A DNA stretch of 64,000 bases, from the NCBI RefSeq assembly GCF_024198255.1, contig NZ_JAJVKW010000005.1, forward strand, positions 1 to 64,000, given 5' to 3'. This document shows positions 13,601 through 18,572 of this stretch, one piece after another. The notes under the pieces were generated by a model. It ran no database searches, had not been told where the DNA came from, and saw nothing but the letters and a program-made list of their open reading frames with translations. Source of the DNA: Myxococcus guangdongensis (GTDB lineage Bacteria; Myxococcota; Myxococcia; Myxococcales; Myxococcaceae). The first letter of the stretch is position 1. Every line of letters begins with the position of its first letter. A program made the translations under genes and the position numbers.

Positions 13601-16600
13601 GCCCGTGTGCCGGGAGAGCAGCAACTGCCACGCGGCGAGCAGCGCCATGAACGGCGTGGTCCCCTCGCGGTTGCAGAGCGTCTTCAGGCGCCGGGAGACC
13701 TCCGGCTTCAAGGTGAGGGGCGCCTGCGCTCCGCGGAACGTCTGCACCGGAGGCCGGGGCTTGTCGATGGGCAGGTCCAGCGGCGGCACTCCGCCCAGGC
13801 GTCCCCGCCACCACGCGAGCTGCTGCTCCAGCACCTCGCCCTTCAGCCAGTCCCGCTGCCACACGGCATAGTCGGCGTACTGGAGGGCCAGCGGGGGCAG
13901 CGGCGACGGCATCCCGAGCGCGAACGCGCCGTAGAGCGCGCCGACCTCCTGGACGAGCACGCCCATGGACCAACCGTCGGAGACGATGTGGTGCATGTTG
14001 AGCGCGAGGATGCGCTCCGTCGGCGTCAGCTCCAGCACCAGCGCGCGCACCAGCGGCCCGGTGGAGAGGTTGAAGGGGCGCAGGTACTCCTCGTGGAGCA
14101 GGCGCTCCACCTCCTGGCGCTTCGCCTCGGGCTCCAGGTCCTTCAGGTCCACGTGCGTGACTGGCAGCTCGCCTTGCGGCGCGATGAGCTGGAAGGGCTC
14201 GTCGTTCTGCTGGAGGAACGTGGTGCGCAGCGCCTCGTGACGTCGCACCAGCTCGTCGAAGGCGCGCTGGAGCGCGGCGCGGTCCAGCGGTCCGTCCAAC
14301 CGGACGAAGGACGGCATGTTGTACGTCGCGGTGCCGGGCTGGAGCTGGTCGAGGAACCACAGGCGCTGCTGCGCGAAGGACAAGGGCAGGGGCCCGGTGC
14401 GCGGCACGGGGACGAGCGGAGGCGGCTGACGCTTGCCCGACATCAGCAGCATCGTGTCGATCTGCGCCGCGAGCGCCGCGACGGTGGGCGCGCCGAAGAC
14501 GGTGCGAAGCGGCAGCTCCACGCCGAGCGCGGAGCGCACGCGTGACACCACCTGCGTGGCGAGCAGGGAGTGTCCCCCGAGCGCGAAGAAGTTGTCGGTG
14601 ACGCTCACGCGCGGCACGTGCAGCACGTCCGCGAAGAGCGTCGCGAGCCTCTCCTCCAGCGGCGTGCGCGGCGGGGCGAAGGCGACGCCGTTGCGCAGGC
14701 TCTCCGCGTCCGGCGCGGGCAGCCGCTTGCGCGCGAGCTTGCCGCTGGGCATCAGCGGGAGCGCCTCCAGCGCGACGAACGCGCTGGGCACCATGTACTC
14801 GGGCAGCCGCTCCTGCAGGAAGTCCCGGAGGGCCTCGAGGTCGGGCGCCGCGTCCGAGGCGGAGACGACGTAGCCGACGAGCCGCCGGTCCCCCGGGACG
14901 TCCTCACGCACCACCACGGCCGCGTCGCGCAGCCCCGGCGCGGCGCGCAGCACCGTCTCCACTTCGCCCAGCTCGATGCGGAAGCCGCGCAGCTTCACCT
15001 GCGAGTCCAGGCGGCCCAGGAAGTCGAGCGTCCCATCCGAGCGCCAGCGCGCGGCGTCGCCCGTGCGGTACAGCCGCGCGCCCGGCGTCCGGGAGAACGG
15101 GTCCGGCACGAAGCTGCGCGCGGTGACGTCCGCCTTCCGCTGATAGCCATGCGCCAGGTGCTCACCGCCGACGTACACCTCACCGGCGACGCCCACGGGC
15201 ACCGGGTGCCCCAGCGCGTCCAGCAGGTAGATGCGCGTGTGGCCCACGGGGCTTCCGACGGACGGCAGCGCGGGCCAGGACGCGGGCTCGCCGCGCAGGC
15301 GGAACGCGGTGACGACGTGGGCCTCGGAGGGGCCGTACTGGTTCTCCAGGGCGCAGCCGGGCAGCTTCTCGAAGAAGGCCGTGACGCTGGCGCTCACCTG
15401 CAGCTGCTCGCCGGCGGTGACGACCTCGCGCAGCGCGCGCGGAAGCGTGGCGCCGTGCGCGACGGCGTCCGCCATGGCCTGCAGCGCGACGAACGGGAGG
15501 AAGAGCCGCGCGACGCCCTGCTGGTGCATGAAGTCGAGCAGCGCGGGGATGTCCTGGCGCAGCGTGTCCGTGGGCAGCGCGACGGCGCCGCCCGTCCACC
15601 AGGTGGAGAAGAGCTCCTGCACGGAGACGTCGAAGTTGAGCGAGGCGAACTGGAGCGTCGTGGCCCCGGGCAGCGCCGACTGGCGCACCTGCCACGTCAG
15701 CAGCGAGCTCAGCGCGCGGTGGGGCATGACGATGCCCTTGGGCAGGCCCGTGCTGCCGGAGGTGTAGATGACGTAGACGGTGGCCTCCACCGGGACGTCG
15801 ATGCCGGGCGCGTGGCGCGGCTGCTGTCCGAGCGCTTGCGCCTCGTCATCCAGCGTGATGACGCGGGTGGACTCCAGGAAGGGCAGGGCGGACTTCAGGC
15901 TCGAGTGCGTGAGCACCACGGGCGCGCGGGTGTCCGCGAGCATGTAGGCCAGGCGCTCGGAGGGATAGGTGGGGTCGAGCGCCAGGTAGTTGGCCCCGGC
16001 CTTGAGCGTGGCCAGGACGGCGACCGCCATGTCGAGCGACTTCTCCAGGCAGATGCCGACGGTGCTCCCCGTCGCGACGCCGCGCGCGCGCAGGTGCCAG
16101 GCGAGCTGGTTGGCCCGCGTGTCCAGCTCCGCGTACGTGAGCGCGTGGGTGCCATCGGTGATGGCGACGGCATCGGGCGTGCGCCGGGCCTGCGCCTCCA
16201 CGGGGACGTGGATGGGCGAGGGCGTGAAGTCGTCCCTCGACGTGTCGTTCCAGTCGACGAGCAGCTGCTGGCGCTCGGCGTCCTCCAGCAGGGGCAGCCG
16301 GTAGACGGACTGGCCCGGCTCGCGGACGGCGGCCTCCAACAGGCGCACCAGCCGCGTGGCCATGCGCTGGATGGTGGCCGTGTCGAAGAGGTCCAGGTTG
16401 TATTCGAACACCGCGTGGAACGCGGTGCCGTCATCGGACATCAGCAGCGTCAGGTCGAACTTCGAGGTGCCGCTGATGGCGTCCAGCGGGCGGACCTTCA
16501 GCGGGGAGCTTCCGTCATCCTGGCCCACCGCCTTCGGCGTGTTGAGCAGCGCGAGCATCACCTGGAACAACGGCGTGCGGCTCTGGTCCCGCTCCGGACG

Positions 16601-18523
16601 CAGCTCGTCCACCAGCTTCTCGAACGGGACGTCCTGGTGTGCGTACGCGCCCAGCGTCGTCTCACGCACCTGGAGCAGCAGCTCACGGAACGTCATGCCC
16701 TGCTTGAAGCGGGCGCGCAGCGCGAGCGTGTTGGCGAAGAAGCCGATGAGGCCTTCCAGGTCCGCCCGCGTGCGGTTGGCGATGGGCGAGCCGACGATGA
16801 TGTCGTCCTGGCCGGAGTAGCGCGCCAGCAGCGTCTGGAACGCGGCGAGCAGCACCATGAAGGGCGTGACTCCCTCTTCGCGGCACAGCGCGTAGACGGC
16901 TGGGGCCAGCGCCTCCGGGAGGTCCACGCGCAGCATGTCGCCGCGCAGGGACTGGATGGGCGGGCGGGGCCTGTCGGTGGGCAGCTCCAGCGCGTGCGGC
17001 GCGTCGGCGAGCTGCGTGCGCCAGTACGCCAGCTGCGACTCGAGCACGTCCCCCGTCAACCACCCGCGCTGCCACACGGAGAAGTCCGCGTACTGCACGG
17101 GCAGCTCGGGCAGCGGCGTCGGCCGGCCCTGCGCGAAGGCCTGGTAGAGCGCGGGGACCTCCTGCGTGAGCACGCCGATGGACCAGCCATCCGAGATGCT
17201 GTGGTGGATGACCATGAGCAGCACGTGCTCGTGCGCATCCAGCTTCAGCAGCGTCGCGCGGAGCAGCGGCCCCTCGGCCAGGTCGAACGGCGTGCGCGCG
17301 GCCTGGTCCGCCAGTCGCTGGGCCTCCGCGTCGCGCGCCTCCGGGGACAGCGCGCGCAAGTCGACGACCGGGATGCTGAACGGCGAAGGCGGAGCGACGG
17401 CCTGCACGGGGCCTTCCGGCAACGCGCGGAACGTGGTGCGCAGCGTCTGGTGGCGCCGCGCCAGCTCCGTGAAGGCGCGCTCCAGCAGCGCGTGCTCCAG
17501 CGGCCCGGTGAAGCGCAGGCCGTAGAACATGTTGTACGCGGGGCTGCCCGGCTGGAGCTGATCCAGGAACCACAGCCGCTGCTGCGCGTAGGACAGCGGC
17601 GCGCCGTCACCATGCCCCGTGGGGATGGGCCCCTCGCCCGCGCGGGCGGACTCGAAGAGTCGCGCGGCGAGCGCCTTCGCGTGTGGCTCGCGCAGCAGCG
17701 TGTAGCCGTCACCCGGCGTCACCTCCAGCCGCGAGCCCTCCTCCGCGAGCACCGCCCAGCCCCGGTCCTGCCCGGTGTCACCCTCGTCAGCGGCCTCGGC
17801 GGCGCGGACCACGCGCGCGGAGCCAGGGAAGGGCTCCGGCGTGTAGCGGCGGGCGGCGCGCAGGTGCGCGGAGAAGACCTTGAAGCGCGCGCGCAGCCCC
17901 TCGATGGACGCGTCCCCGGACAGCAGGCCGGCGCCAGCGCCGTGCGCGTGGAGGTGCGCGAGCAGGGGCTCCGGGTCCTTGCCCGTGGTGAGCGCGGCGG
18001 GCAGCTCCAGCGGAGGCAGGCCCGCCTGGAGCGCCAGGTCCTTCGCGAACAGGGCCGCATGGGCCGCGAGCGCGGTGGCGGACACGCTCCGGTCGGGCGA
18101 GGCGGGGGGCGGCTCGAGCAACGTGAGCCGCGCGGCGTGCCCGTCGCGCTGGAGCAGGCGCGCCATCTCCCACGCGATGACGGCGCCCAGCGCCCAGCCC
18201 GCGAGGTGGTAGGGGCCCTCGGGCCGCTCGGCGCGCAGCGCCTCCACGTAGAAGACGGCCATCGCCTCCAGCGACTCCAGCGGGGCGCGGCCGTCGGTGA
18301 GGCCTCGCGCCTGGAAGCCCAGCACGGGCTGGGACGCGGGCGCGTGCCCGGCGAGCGCGGCGTAGGCATCCAGCCGGCCGTCCAGCGGATGCACCAGGTA
18401 CAGCGGCGGAGTCTTGTCGTCACCCGCGCGCAGGACCACCAGCGGCGAGCCGGAGGTGGCCAGGGGGGCGTCGGATGGGGTGACGGGGCCGACGGACGTC
18501 GGAGAGTCGATGCGCGTGCTCAC
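1..18523 (-). CDS. Giant nonribosomal peptide synthetase, TE-like-(C-A-T)x5-C-A..., 3' end outside window
   Basis: This is a multimodular NRPS that assembles a peptide on carrier-protein thiols in the cytosol. About 6,170 codons are visible and the frame is still open at the left edge. I checked the frame at five A-domain FDxS motifs, and all share the codon phase of the GTG start (18523-18521), which has GGAG 5 nt upstream. The order is an N-terminal thioesterase-like domain, then C-A-T repeated five times, then C and the first part of a sixth A domain. Condensation motifs HHxxxDG, adenylation TSGSTG motifs and carrier LGGHSLL motifs are all readable. No epimerisation, methylation or ketosynthase domain is seen. 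An MFS exporter ends 49 bp upstream on the same strand, so the two are probably co-transcribed. The product cannot be named because the terminal modules lie outside the window. Confidence 0.95.
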   Translation of the reverse strand, partial: MSTRIDSPTSVGPVTPSDAPLATSGSPLVVLRAGDDKTPPLYLVHPLDGRLDAYAALAGHAPASQPVLGFQARGLTDGRAPLESLEAMAVFYVEALRAERPEGPYHLAGWALGAVIAWEMARLLQRDGHAARLTLLEPPPASPDRSVSATALAAHAALFAKDLALQAGLPPLELPAALTTGKDPEPLLAHLHAHGAGAGLLSGDASIEGLRARFKVFSAHLRAARRYTPEPFPGSARVVRAAEAADEGDTGQDRGWAVLAEEGSRLEVTPGDGYTLLREPHAKALAARLFESARAGEGPIPTGHGDGAPLSYAQQRLWFLDQLQPGSPAYNMFYGLRFTGPLEHALLERAFTELARRHQTLRTTFRALPEGPVQAVAPPSPFSIPVVDLRALSPEARDAEAQRLADQAARTPFDLAEGPLLRATLLKLDAHEHVLLMVIHHSISDGWSIGVLTQEVPALYQAFAQGRPTPLPELPVQYADFSVWQRGWLTGDVLESQLAYWRTQLADAPHALELPTDRPRPPIQSLRGDMLRVDLPEALAPAVYALCREEGVTPFMVLLAAFQTLLARYSGQDDIIVGSPIANRTRADLEGLIGFFANTLALRARFKQGMTFRELLLQVRETTLGAYAHQDVPFEKLVDELRPERDQSRTPLFQVMLALLNTPKAVGQDDGSSPLKVRPLDAISGTSKFDLTLLMSDDGTAFHAVFEYNLDLFDTATIQRMATRLVRLLEAAVREPGQSVYRLPLLEDAERQQLLVDWNDTSRDDFTPSPIHVPVEAQARRTPDAVAITDGTHALTYAELDTRANQLAWHLRARGVATGSTVGICLEKSLDMAVAVLATLKAGANYLALDPTYPSERLAYMLADTRAPVVLTHSSLKSALPFLESTRVITLDDEAQALGQQPRHAPGIDVPVEATVYVIYTSGSTGLPKGIVMPHRALSSLLTWQVRQSALPGATTLQFASLNFDVSVQELFSTWWTGGAVALPTDTLRQDIPALLDFMHQQGVARLFLPFVALQAMADAVAHGATLPRALREVVTAGEQLQVSASVTAFFEKLPGCALENQYGPSEAHVVTAFRLRGEPASWPALPSVGSPVGHTRIYLLDALGHPVPVGVAGEVYVGGEHLAHGYQRKADVTARSFVPDPFSRTPGARLYRTGDAARWRSDGTLDFLGRLDSQVKLRGFRIELGEVETVLRAAPGLRDAAVVVREDVPGDRRLVGYVVSASDAAPDLEALRDFLQERLPEYMVPSAFVALEALPLMPSGKLARKRLPAPDAESLRNGVAFAPPRTPLEERLATLFADVLHVPRVSVTDNFFALGGHSLLATQVVSRVRSALGVELPLRTVFGAPTVAALAAQIDTMLLMSGKRQPPPLVPVPRTGPLPLSFAQQRLWFLDQLQPGTATYNMPSFVRLDGPLDRAALQRAFDELVRRHEALRTTFLQQNDEPFQLIAPQGELPVTHVDLKDLEPEAKRQEVERLLHEEYLRPFNLSTGPLVRALVLELTPTERILALNMHHIVSDGWSMGVLVQEVGALYGAFALGMPSPLPPLALQYADYAVWQRDWLKGEVLEQQLAWWRGRLGGVPPLDLPIDKPRPPVQTFRGAQAPLTLKPEVSRRLKTLCNREGTTPFMALLAAWQLLLSRHTGQDDIAVGSPIAGRQRAELEGLIGFFVNTLVFRARVDARASFLALLRQVKENALGAYAHQDVPFERLVEELQVRRDLSRSPLFQVLFALQNTPGTSAQKQDAALEPVEVKDTVIKFELEMNFVDGPEGFLGALTYNTDLFEHATIARMARHFEVLVEAVVARPDAPLASLSMLPEEESRRLLIDWASTPARVPADATLPEVFCRVAAERPDATALLFGDTTVTYRQLDERSNQLARHLRSLGVTTDCRVAVSLERSPELIVALVAILKAGAAYVPLDTSYPRERLVSMLEDARPDALVTSSALRARLPAEGLTCVLLEEAPLDLLDTTPLTPAALPHSLAYIDFTSGSTGRPKGVACTHRGVIHTLIGIDYTRFGPEQTHLMLAPISFDASTFEIWGALLHGARLALLPPQTPSLEELFQTVARHGVTTLWATSGLFSQLVESRLTAPASLQRILTGGDVVSALNARRAAADWGIQVTNCYGPTEITVVATTFTVTSPDDVGVSMPIGRPTNGTHVRVLDGSLQPVPVGVTGELFIGGDGLARGYVGQPAFTAERFVPDPFSSVPGARLYRSGDLVRWRQDGALDFVGRADAQVKVRGFRIELSEVEAGLLSHPSVREAVAIAREDVPGDKRLVGYFISDELDAVTLRAFLKSRLPEFMVPSSLLRLEAFPLTANGKVDRKALPPPEAVLTPTSAAELVAPRTPTEERLATLWMQILRVPRIGVTDDFFALGGHSLLATQLVSRIRTAFQAELALRELFEAPTIETLAARLDAMSLAGKGPVRPPLVLVPRDGSPLPLSFAQQRLWFLDRFQPDSPFYNVPSALPLDGALNLDALEKGIQALVRRHEALRTSFHVQPDGVPFQRIHEHAELRLPVVDLSALPEAEREARAVELAAAEAQKPFDLGQAPLIRASVLRLSAERHVLLVTQHHIISDAWSNGVVSREIGVLYDAFARGQPSPLPPLTYQYADYAVWQRGWLQGEVLARQVEWWRAQLEGAPRVLELPTDRPRPPVQTANGSTLNVRLGRELTARLQAMCKREGVTPFMALLASFQVLLARYSGQDDIVVGSPIANRHQSEVEGIVGFFVNTLALRARLTPGLSFRELLKQVRDTTLGAYAHQDVPFEKLVEELRPERDLSRSPLFQALLALQTYERTSGDGGDSDTLDVDSGTAKFDVSLLLFDSGNDIGGMLEFNTDLFDRSTAERMRAHWTRLLASIVDAPEQSIWSAPLLAEEERGRLLVDWNSTAKGPHTATPIHVPVSARAGLTPDVIAVTDGANSLTYAQLEARANQLAHRLLALGVEAGVPVGICLDKSLDMAIAVLASLKAGASYLPLDPNYPAERLAFMLEDSATPVVLSHSSLRASVPASRAKLVLLDEEAQDLATRSTRAPEVFVSPESPAYVIYTSGSTGRPKGVALPHRALSHLLTWQLSQSPVPSATTLQFASLSFDVSCQELFSTWWAGGTLVLPTGGLRQDIPALLDFMHRQGVARLFLPFVALQAISDAVAHGATLPRALREVVTAGEQLQVTPALVAFFEKLPGSILENQYGPSETHVVSAFRLQGPPASWPRLPSIGGPLPHTQLYVLDTLGQPTPVGVPGELFIGGAHLALGYAGRPELTAEKFVPHPFSPTPGARLYRTGDSARWKADGTVEFLGRLDGQVKLRGFRVELGEVESALRALPGIRDAAATVREDVPGLKRLVGYLVPAAESAPPGLEALRATLLQRLPEYMVPSAFVTLEALPLTPSGKVARRQLPAPDVNEQAREATFVAPRTPREEKLAEIFSNVLHLPRVSITDNFFALGGHSLLATQVISRVRSAFELELPLRALFEAPTVADLAARIEDETPGAGRAPPLVAMPRDGAVPLSFAQLRLWFIDQFQPGGAAYHMPSFVRLEGPLDAAALQRAFDELVRRHEALRTTFFQQDDQPFQRIAPHGELPLTRVDLNALEPTRAHEEVKRLLLEELARPFNLSTGPLIRAQLLALSPTEHVLALNMHHIVSDGWSMGVLVQEVAALYDAFAHGKPSPLPPLTLQYADYAIWQRAWLQGDVLEGQLSYWRRQLSGVTALDLPTDKSRPLVMSSRGGNVGVFLPATTAKKLAELCQREGATPFMVLLAAWQVLLSRYSGQDDVTVGSPIAGRQRAEVEGLIGFFVNTLVFRARIDGQTSFQSLVKQVKESALGAYAHQDVPFERLVEVLQPARDLSRSPLFQVLFSLQNTPASAIQKQELTLSPVDIDDTTSKFELNLNLVELPDGYAGSLGYNSDLFEHATIERLALHFTQLVESLVSRPEAPIAGHALLTAQEQQKVLVDWNDTRWTIPTEPFVHRLVEQQARLTPEAVAVLSDDGALTYRQLEARANQLARRLVSRGVKPGDFVALLTHRTPELPVSLLAILKAGAAYLPLSPDYPRERLAFMLRDSGARLVLTQESLLGLLPEGVTAERLDSAAHQEALARESAEPLSARHEPEAPAYVIYTSGSTGQPKGVLIPHRALANHMAWFLRAFPLTAQDKVLLKTPLAFDASVWECWAPLLVGAPLVLAPQDAHRDAALLLDSVVRHGITVLQLVPSLLRFALDEPALSRVTSLKWLFCGGEALSSSLASRVREQLAGARLVNLYGPTEVTIDSTSTVVGEPVAGASIPIGRPVANTRAYVLDGALHPVPAGVPGELYLGGAQVALGYLGRPALTAERFIPDPFSSTPGARLYRTGDRARWLAEGQLEYLGRTDFQVKLRGLRIELGEIETALRTQPGVRDAIVLVREDVPGQHRLVAYLVSGPVDSVALVAALREHLPEYMLPTVFVPLEALPLTPNGKVDRQALPVPEQSAEDTLFVAPRDALETALAAIWAEVLQLDRVSVTANFFSLGGHSLLATQVVSRVRRTLDLELPLRALFESPTVATLAARLAEASGTSVGTKTPALVPVPRTGELPLSFAQQRLWLIDQLEPGSSTYNIPLALLLQGPLDVTALQGAFTALVDRHESLRTTFVTREGAPRQHIHASAPVQMAEVDLQSHPEATRLDEAHRRVSAEASRPFDLERGPVLRVLLLKLETERHVLVGTVHHIASDGWSMGVLLRELAELYSAKLNGRASQLEPLPIQYADFAAWQRAWLRDEALERQLAYWRQQLADAPPFLELPTDKARPPVQTNRGATVPVRLPRAVAERLAAFCQQEGITPFMALLAVWQVVLSRYAGQDDIAVGSPIAGRTRAETEGLIGFFVNTLVLRTQVPASLRFRELLTRVKRTTLSAYEHQDVPFEKLVEELNPHRTLSHSPLFQVMLVLQNAPTSSMEVRGSTGEVKAPLRLEAFDSGAPSAKFDLTLTLGEGLEGGLGYRTDLFEEATIVRMVEHFGTLLEAALGSPDSRLSELPMLSAEERRRVLVDWNSTRRELPWKGAFHELFEAQAALTPDSLAVLDDSSSLSFSALNQRANQLAHLLRSRGVGPEVRVAFCLERSVDSLVALLAILKAGAAYVPLDSAYPRERLAFMLQDSGAPFVLTQSHLLPRLDTGVSSPLCLDDSSLRDSLAALPDSNPSRVSLPSHAAYVIYTSGSTGRPKGVLIHHSSVVNLLHALSSSVYSDVQRPLRISLNAPLSFDASVKQLVFLALGHALCFVPQAAREDVPLLLSWLARHHLDVLDCAPSHLRLLLDEGLASSPRPLRVLIGGESIDDSLWATLSSSPSLRAFNVYGPTETTVDATALPITSASRPALGPPLLNVSTFILDASLQPAPIGVPGELFVGGDGVARGYLARPDLTAERFIPNPFSDIPGSRLYRTGDKARWLPHGHLEYLGRIDFQVKLRGFRIELGEVEAALEALPSVHHAAALVREDVPGLKRLVAYVTPADVDTSALRTQLLRNLPEYMVPSAFVALDALPLNTHGKLDRKALPAPDSGPSDSFLAPRNPTETLLASIWAEVLHLDSVSVSDDFFSLGGHSLLATQVVSRIRKAFQVELPLRALFEAPTVASLAARIEVEKQSEPTNEKPALVAVPRTGPLPLSFAQQRLWFLDRLQPGSPFYNIPSAIQLHGGVNLDALERALRTLVQRHEALRTSFHVQADGEAVQHIHSEVTLSVPVVDLQHVPESEREAEALRQAQTEAQKPFDLAHAPLLRASVLQLSEQRHILLVTVHHIVSDGWSNGILTREVGTLYGAFAQGQPSPLAPLELQYADYAAWQRGWLRDDALAQQVGWWRQQLLGAPHALELPTDRPRPPVQTSNGSTLPIELGAQLSAELRALCLREGVTPFMALLSVFQVLLARYSGQDDIVVGSPIANRQQAEVEGIVGFFVNTLVLRARLSAGMTFRELLTQVKETTLGAYAHQDVPFEKLVDELKPERDLSRSPLFQVMFALQNTQRATGPKDGEDAGAIRPMHVDSGTAKFDLSLLCGDFGDDIGGLLEFNTDLFERSTAERLSAHLLNLLRAAVSDPGQSLWKLPLLGAEERQRTLVAWNDTSRHEHAATTMHGPVEAQVRRTPDAIALSDGTHSLTYSALDARANQLAHHLLALGVSPGSAVGICLDKSLDMAVAVLATLKAGAFYVALDPNYPAERLAF
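1690..4889 (-). other. NRPS module 5 (C5-A5-T5), glutamate-specific signature, foreign-looking codon use
   Basis: C5 has HHIASDGWSMG near 4445. A5 spans about 3470-1990 and its pocket reads D-A-K-D-L-G-V-V-D, matching the surfactin-type glutamate signature DAKDLGVVD(K) as I recall it. T5 has LGGHSLLATQ near 1855. Between about 1800 and 3440 codons end mostly in C (CTC, GTC, TCC, GCC). The flanking C5 and C6 prefer CTG, GTG and GCG. The change coincides with the A-T unit and suggests it was exchanged or acquired separately. Confidence 0.83.
4890..8064 (-). other. NRPS module 4 (C4-A4-T4), glutamine-specific signature
   Basis: C4 has HHIVSDGWSMG near 7625. A4 spans about 6690-5180 with TSGSTGQPKG. 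Pocket residues read D-A-W-Q-F-G-L-I-D, which matches the published glutamine signature DAWQFGLID(K) as I remember it. The usual lysine of the A10 motif lies in NGKVDRQAL near 5190. T4 has LGGHSLLATQ near 5030. This is one of the two best-supported substrate calls in the window. Confidence 0.83.
8065..11249 (-). other. NRPS module 3 (C3-A3-T3), Pro-like; C3 motif HHIISDA
   Basis: C3 has HHIISDAW near 10810, so the glycine of the HHxxxDG motif is alanine. The two His residues and the Asp are kept, so activity is not excluded. A3 spans about 9860-8360 and its pocket reads D-V-Q-F-V-A-Q-V-V, identical to A1. T3 has LGGHSLLATQ near 8200. C3-A3 resembles C6-A6 over long stretches, which suggests module duplication. 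Confidence 0.82.
11250..14419 (-). other. NRPS module 2 (C2-A2-T2), small aliphatic substrate likely
   Basis: C2 carries HHIVSDG near 13990. A2 spans about 13030-11560; its A3 core motif reads DFTSGSTGRPKG and FDASTFE follows. The pocket reads D-A-F-W-L-G-C-V-V, which resembles valine-type signatures in its first six positions but not in the last three, so the substrate is uncertain. T2 has LGGHSLLATQ near 11400. C2 is strikingly similar to C4 (both begin MPSFVRL in their first third), and both follow a carrier loaded by a Pro-like A domain. Confidence 0.82.
14420..17640 (-). other. NRPS module 1 (C1-A1-T1), Pro-like specificity
   Basis: C1 runs from about residue 305 with motif HHSISDG. No carrier domain precedes it in this protein, so it either acylates (starter C) or receives its donor from another protein. 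A1 spans roughly 16270-14700 with TSGSTGLPKG. The eight-angstrom pocket read by eye against GrsA is D-V-Q-F-V-A-Q-V-V. As I recall it, this is closest to the proline signature DVQxIAHVV, differing at positions 299 and 322. The carrier motif LGGHSLLATQ lies near 14570. The assignment to proline or a related imino acid is tentative; the domain calls are firm. Confidence 0.85.
17660..18523 (-). other. NRPS N-terminal thioesterase-like domain with substituted catalytic residues
   Basis: Residues 1 to about 290 resemble an NRPS type I thioesterase/alpha-beta hydrolase: a YLVHPLDG segment near residue 40, GFQARGL, and an elbow GWALGA where active enzymes have GWSxGG. The nucleophile Ser position is therefore Ala111 (codon 18193-18191). 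The usual GDH near the end is GDG, putting Gly273 at the His position. The Asp position appears as Glu137 after LTLL, with a one-residue gap in my alignment. A TE normally sits at the C-terminus to release product. Here it precedes the first condensation domain and should not hydrolyse by the normal triad. It may be a docking or structural module; that is inference. Confidence 0.8.
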
Positions 18524-18572
18524 GGATACTCCAGTCAATGCATGGGCGCGGACGGCCAGAACTGCGACGTGC

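Noticed and set aside
9533..14545. A 1,670-codon plus-strand open frame, and similar long frames at 410-3082, 3590-6409, 7550-9505 and 14570-18751
   Set aside because: They lie exactly antisense to the NRPS, are composed of Arg/Gly/Glu/Leu/Ala/Gln low-complexity protein with no domain, and arise from high third-position GC on the opposite strand.
1..18523. Epimerisation domains or PKS modules in the assembly line
   Set aside because: Every inter-module region goes straight from carrier LGGHSLL to the next C domain, with no extra 450-residue domain and no ketosynthase motif.
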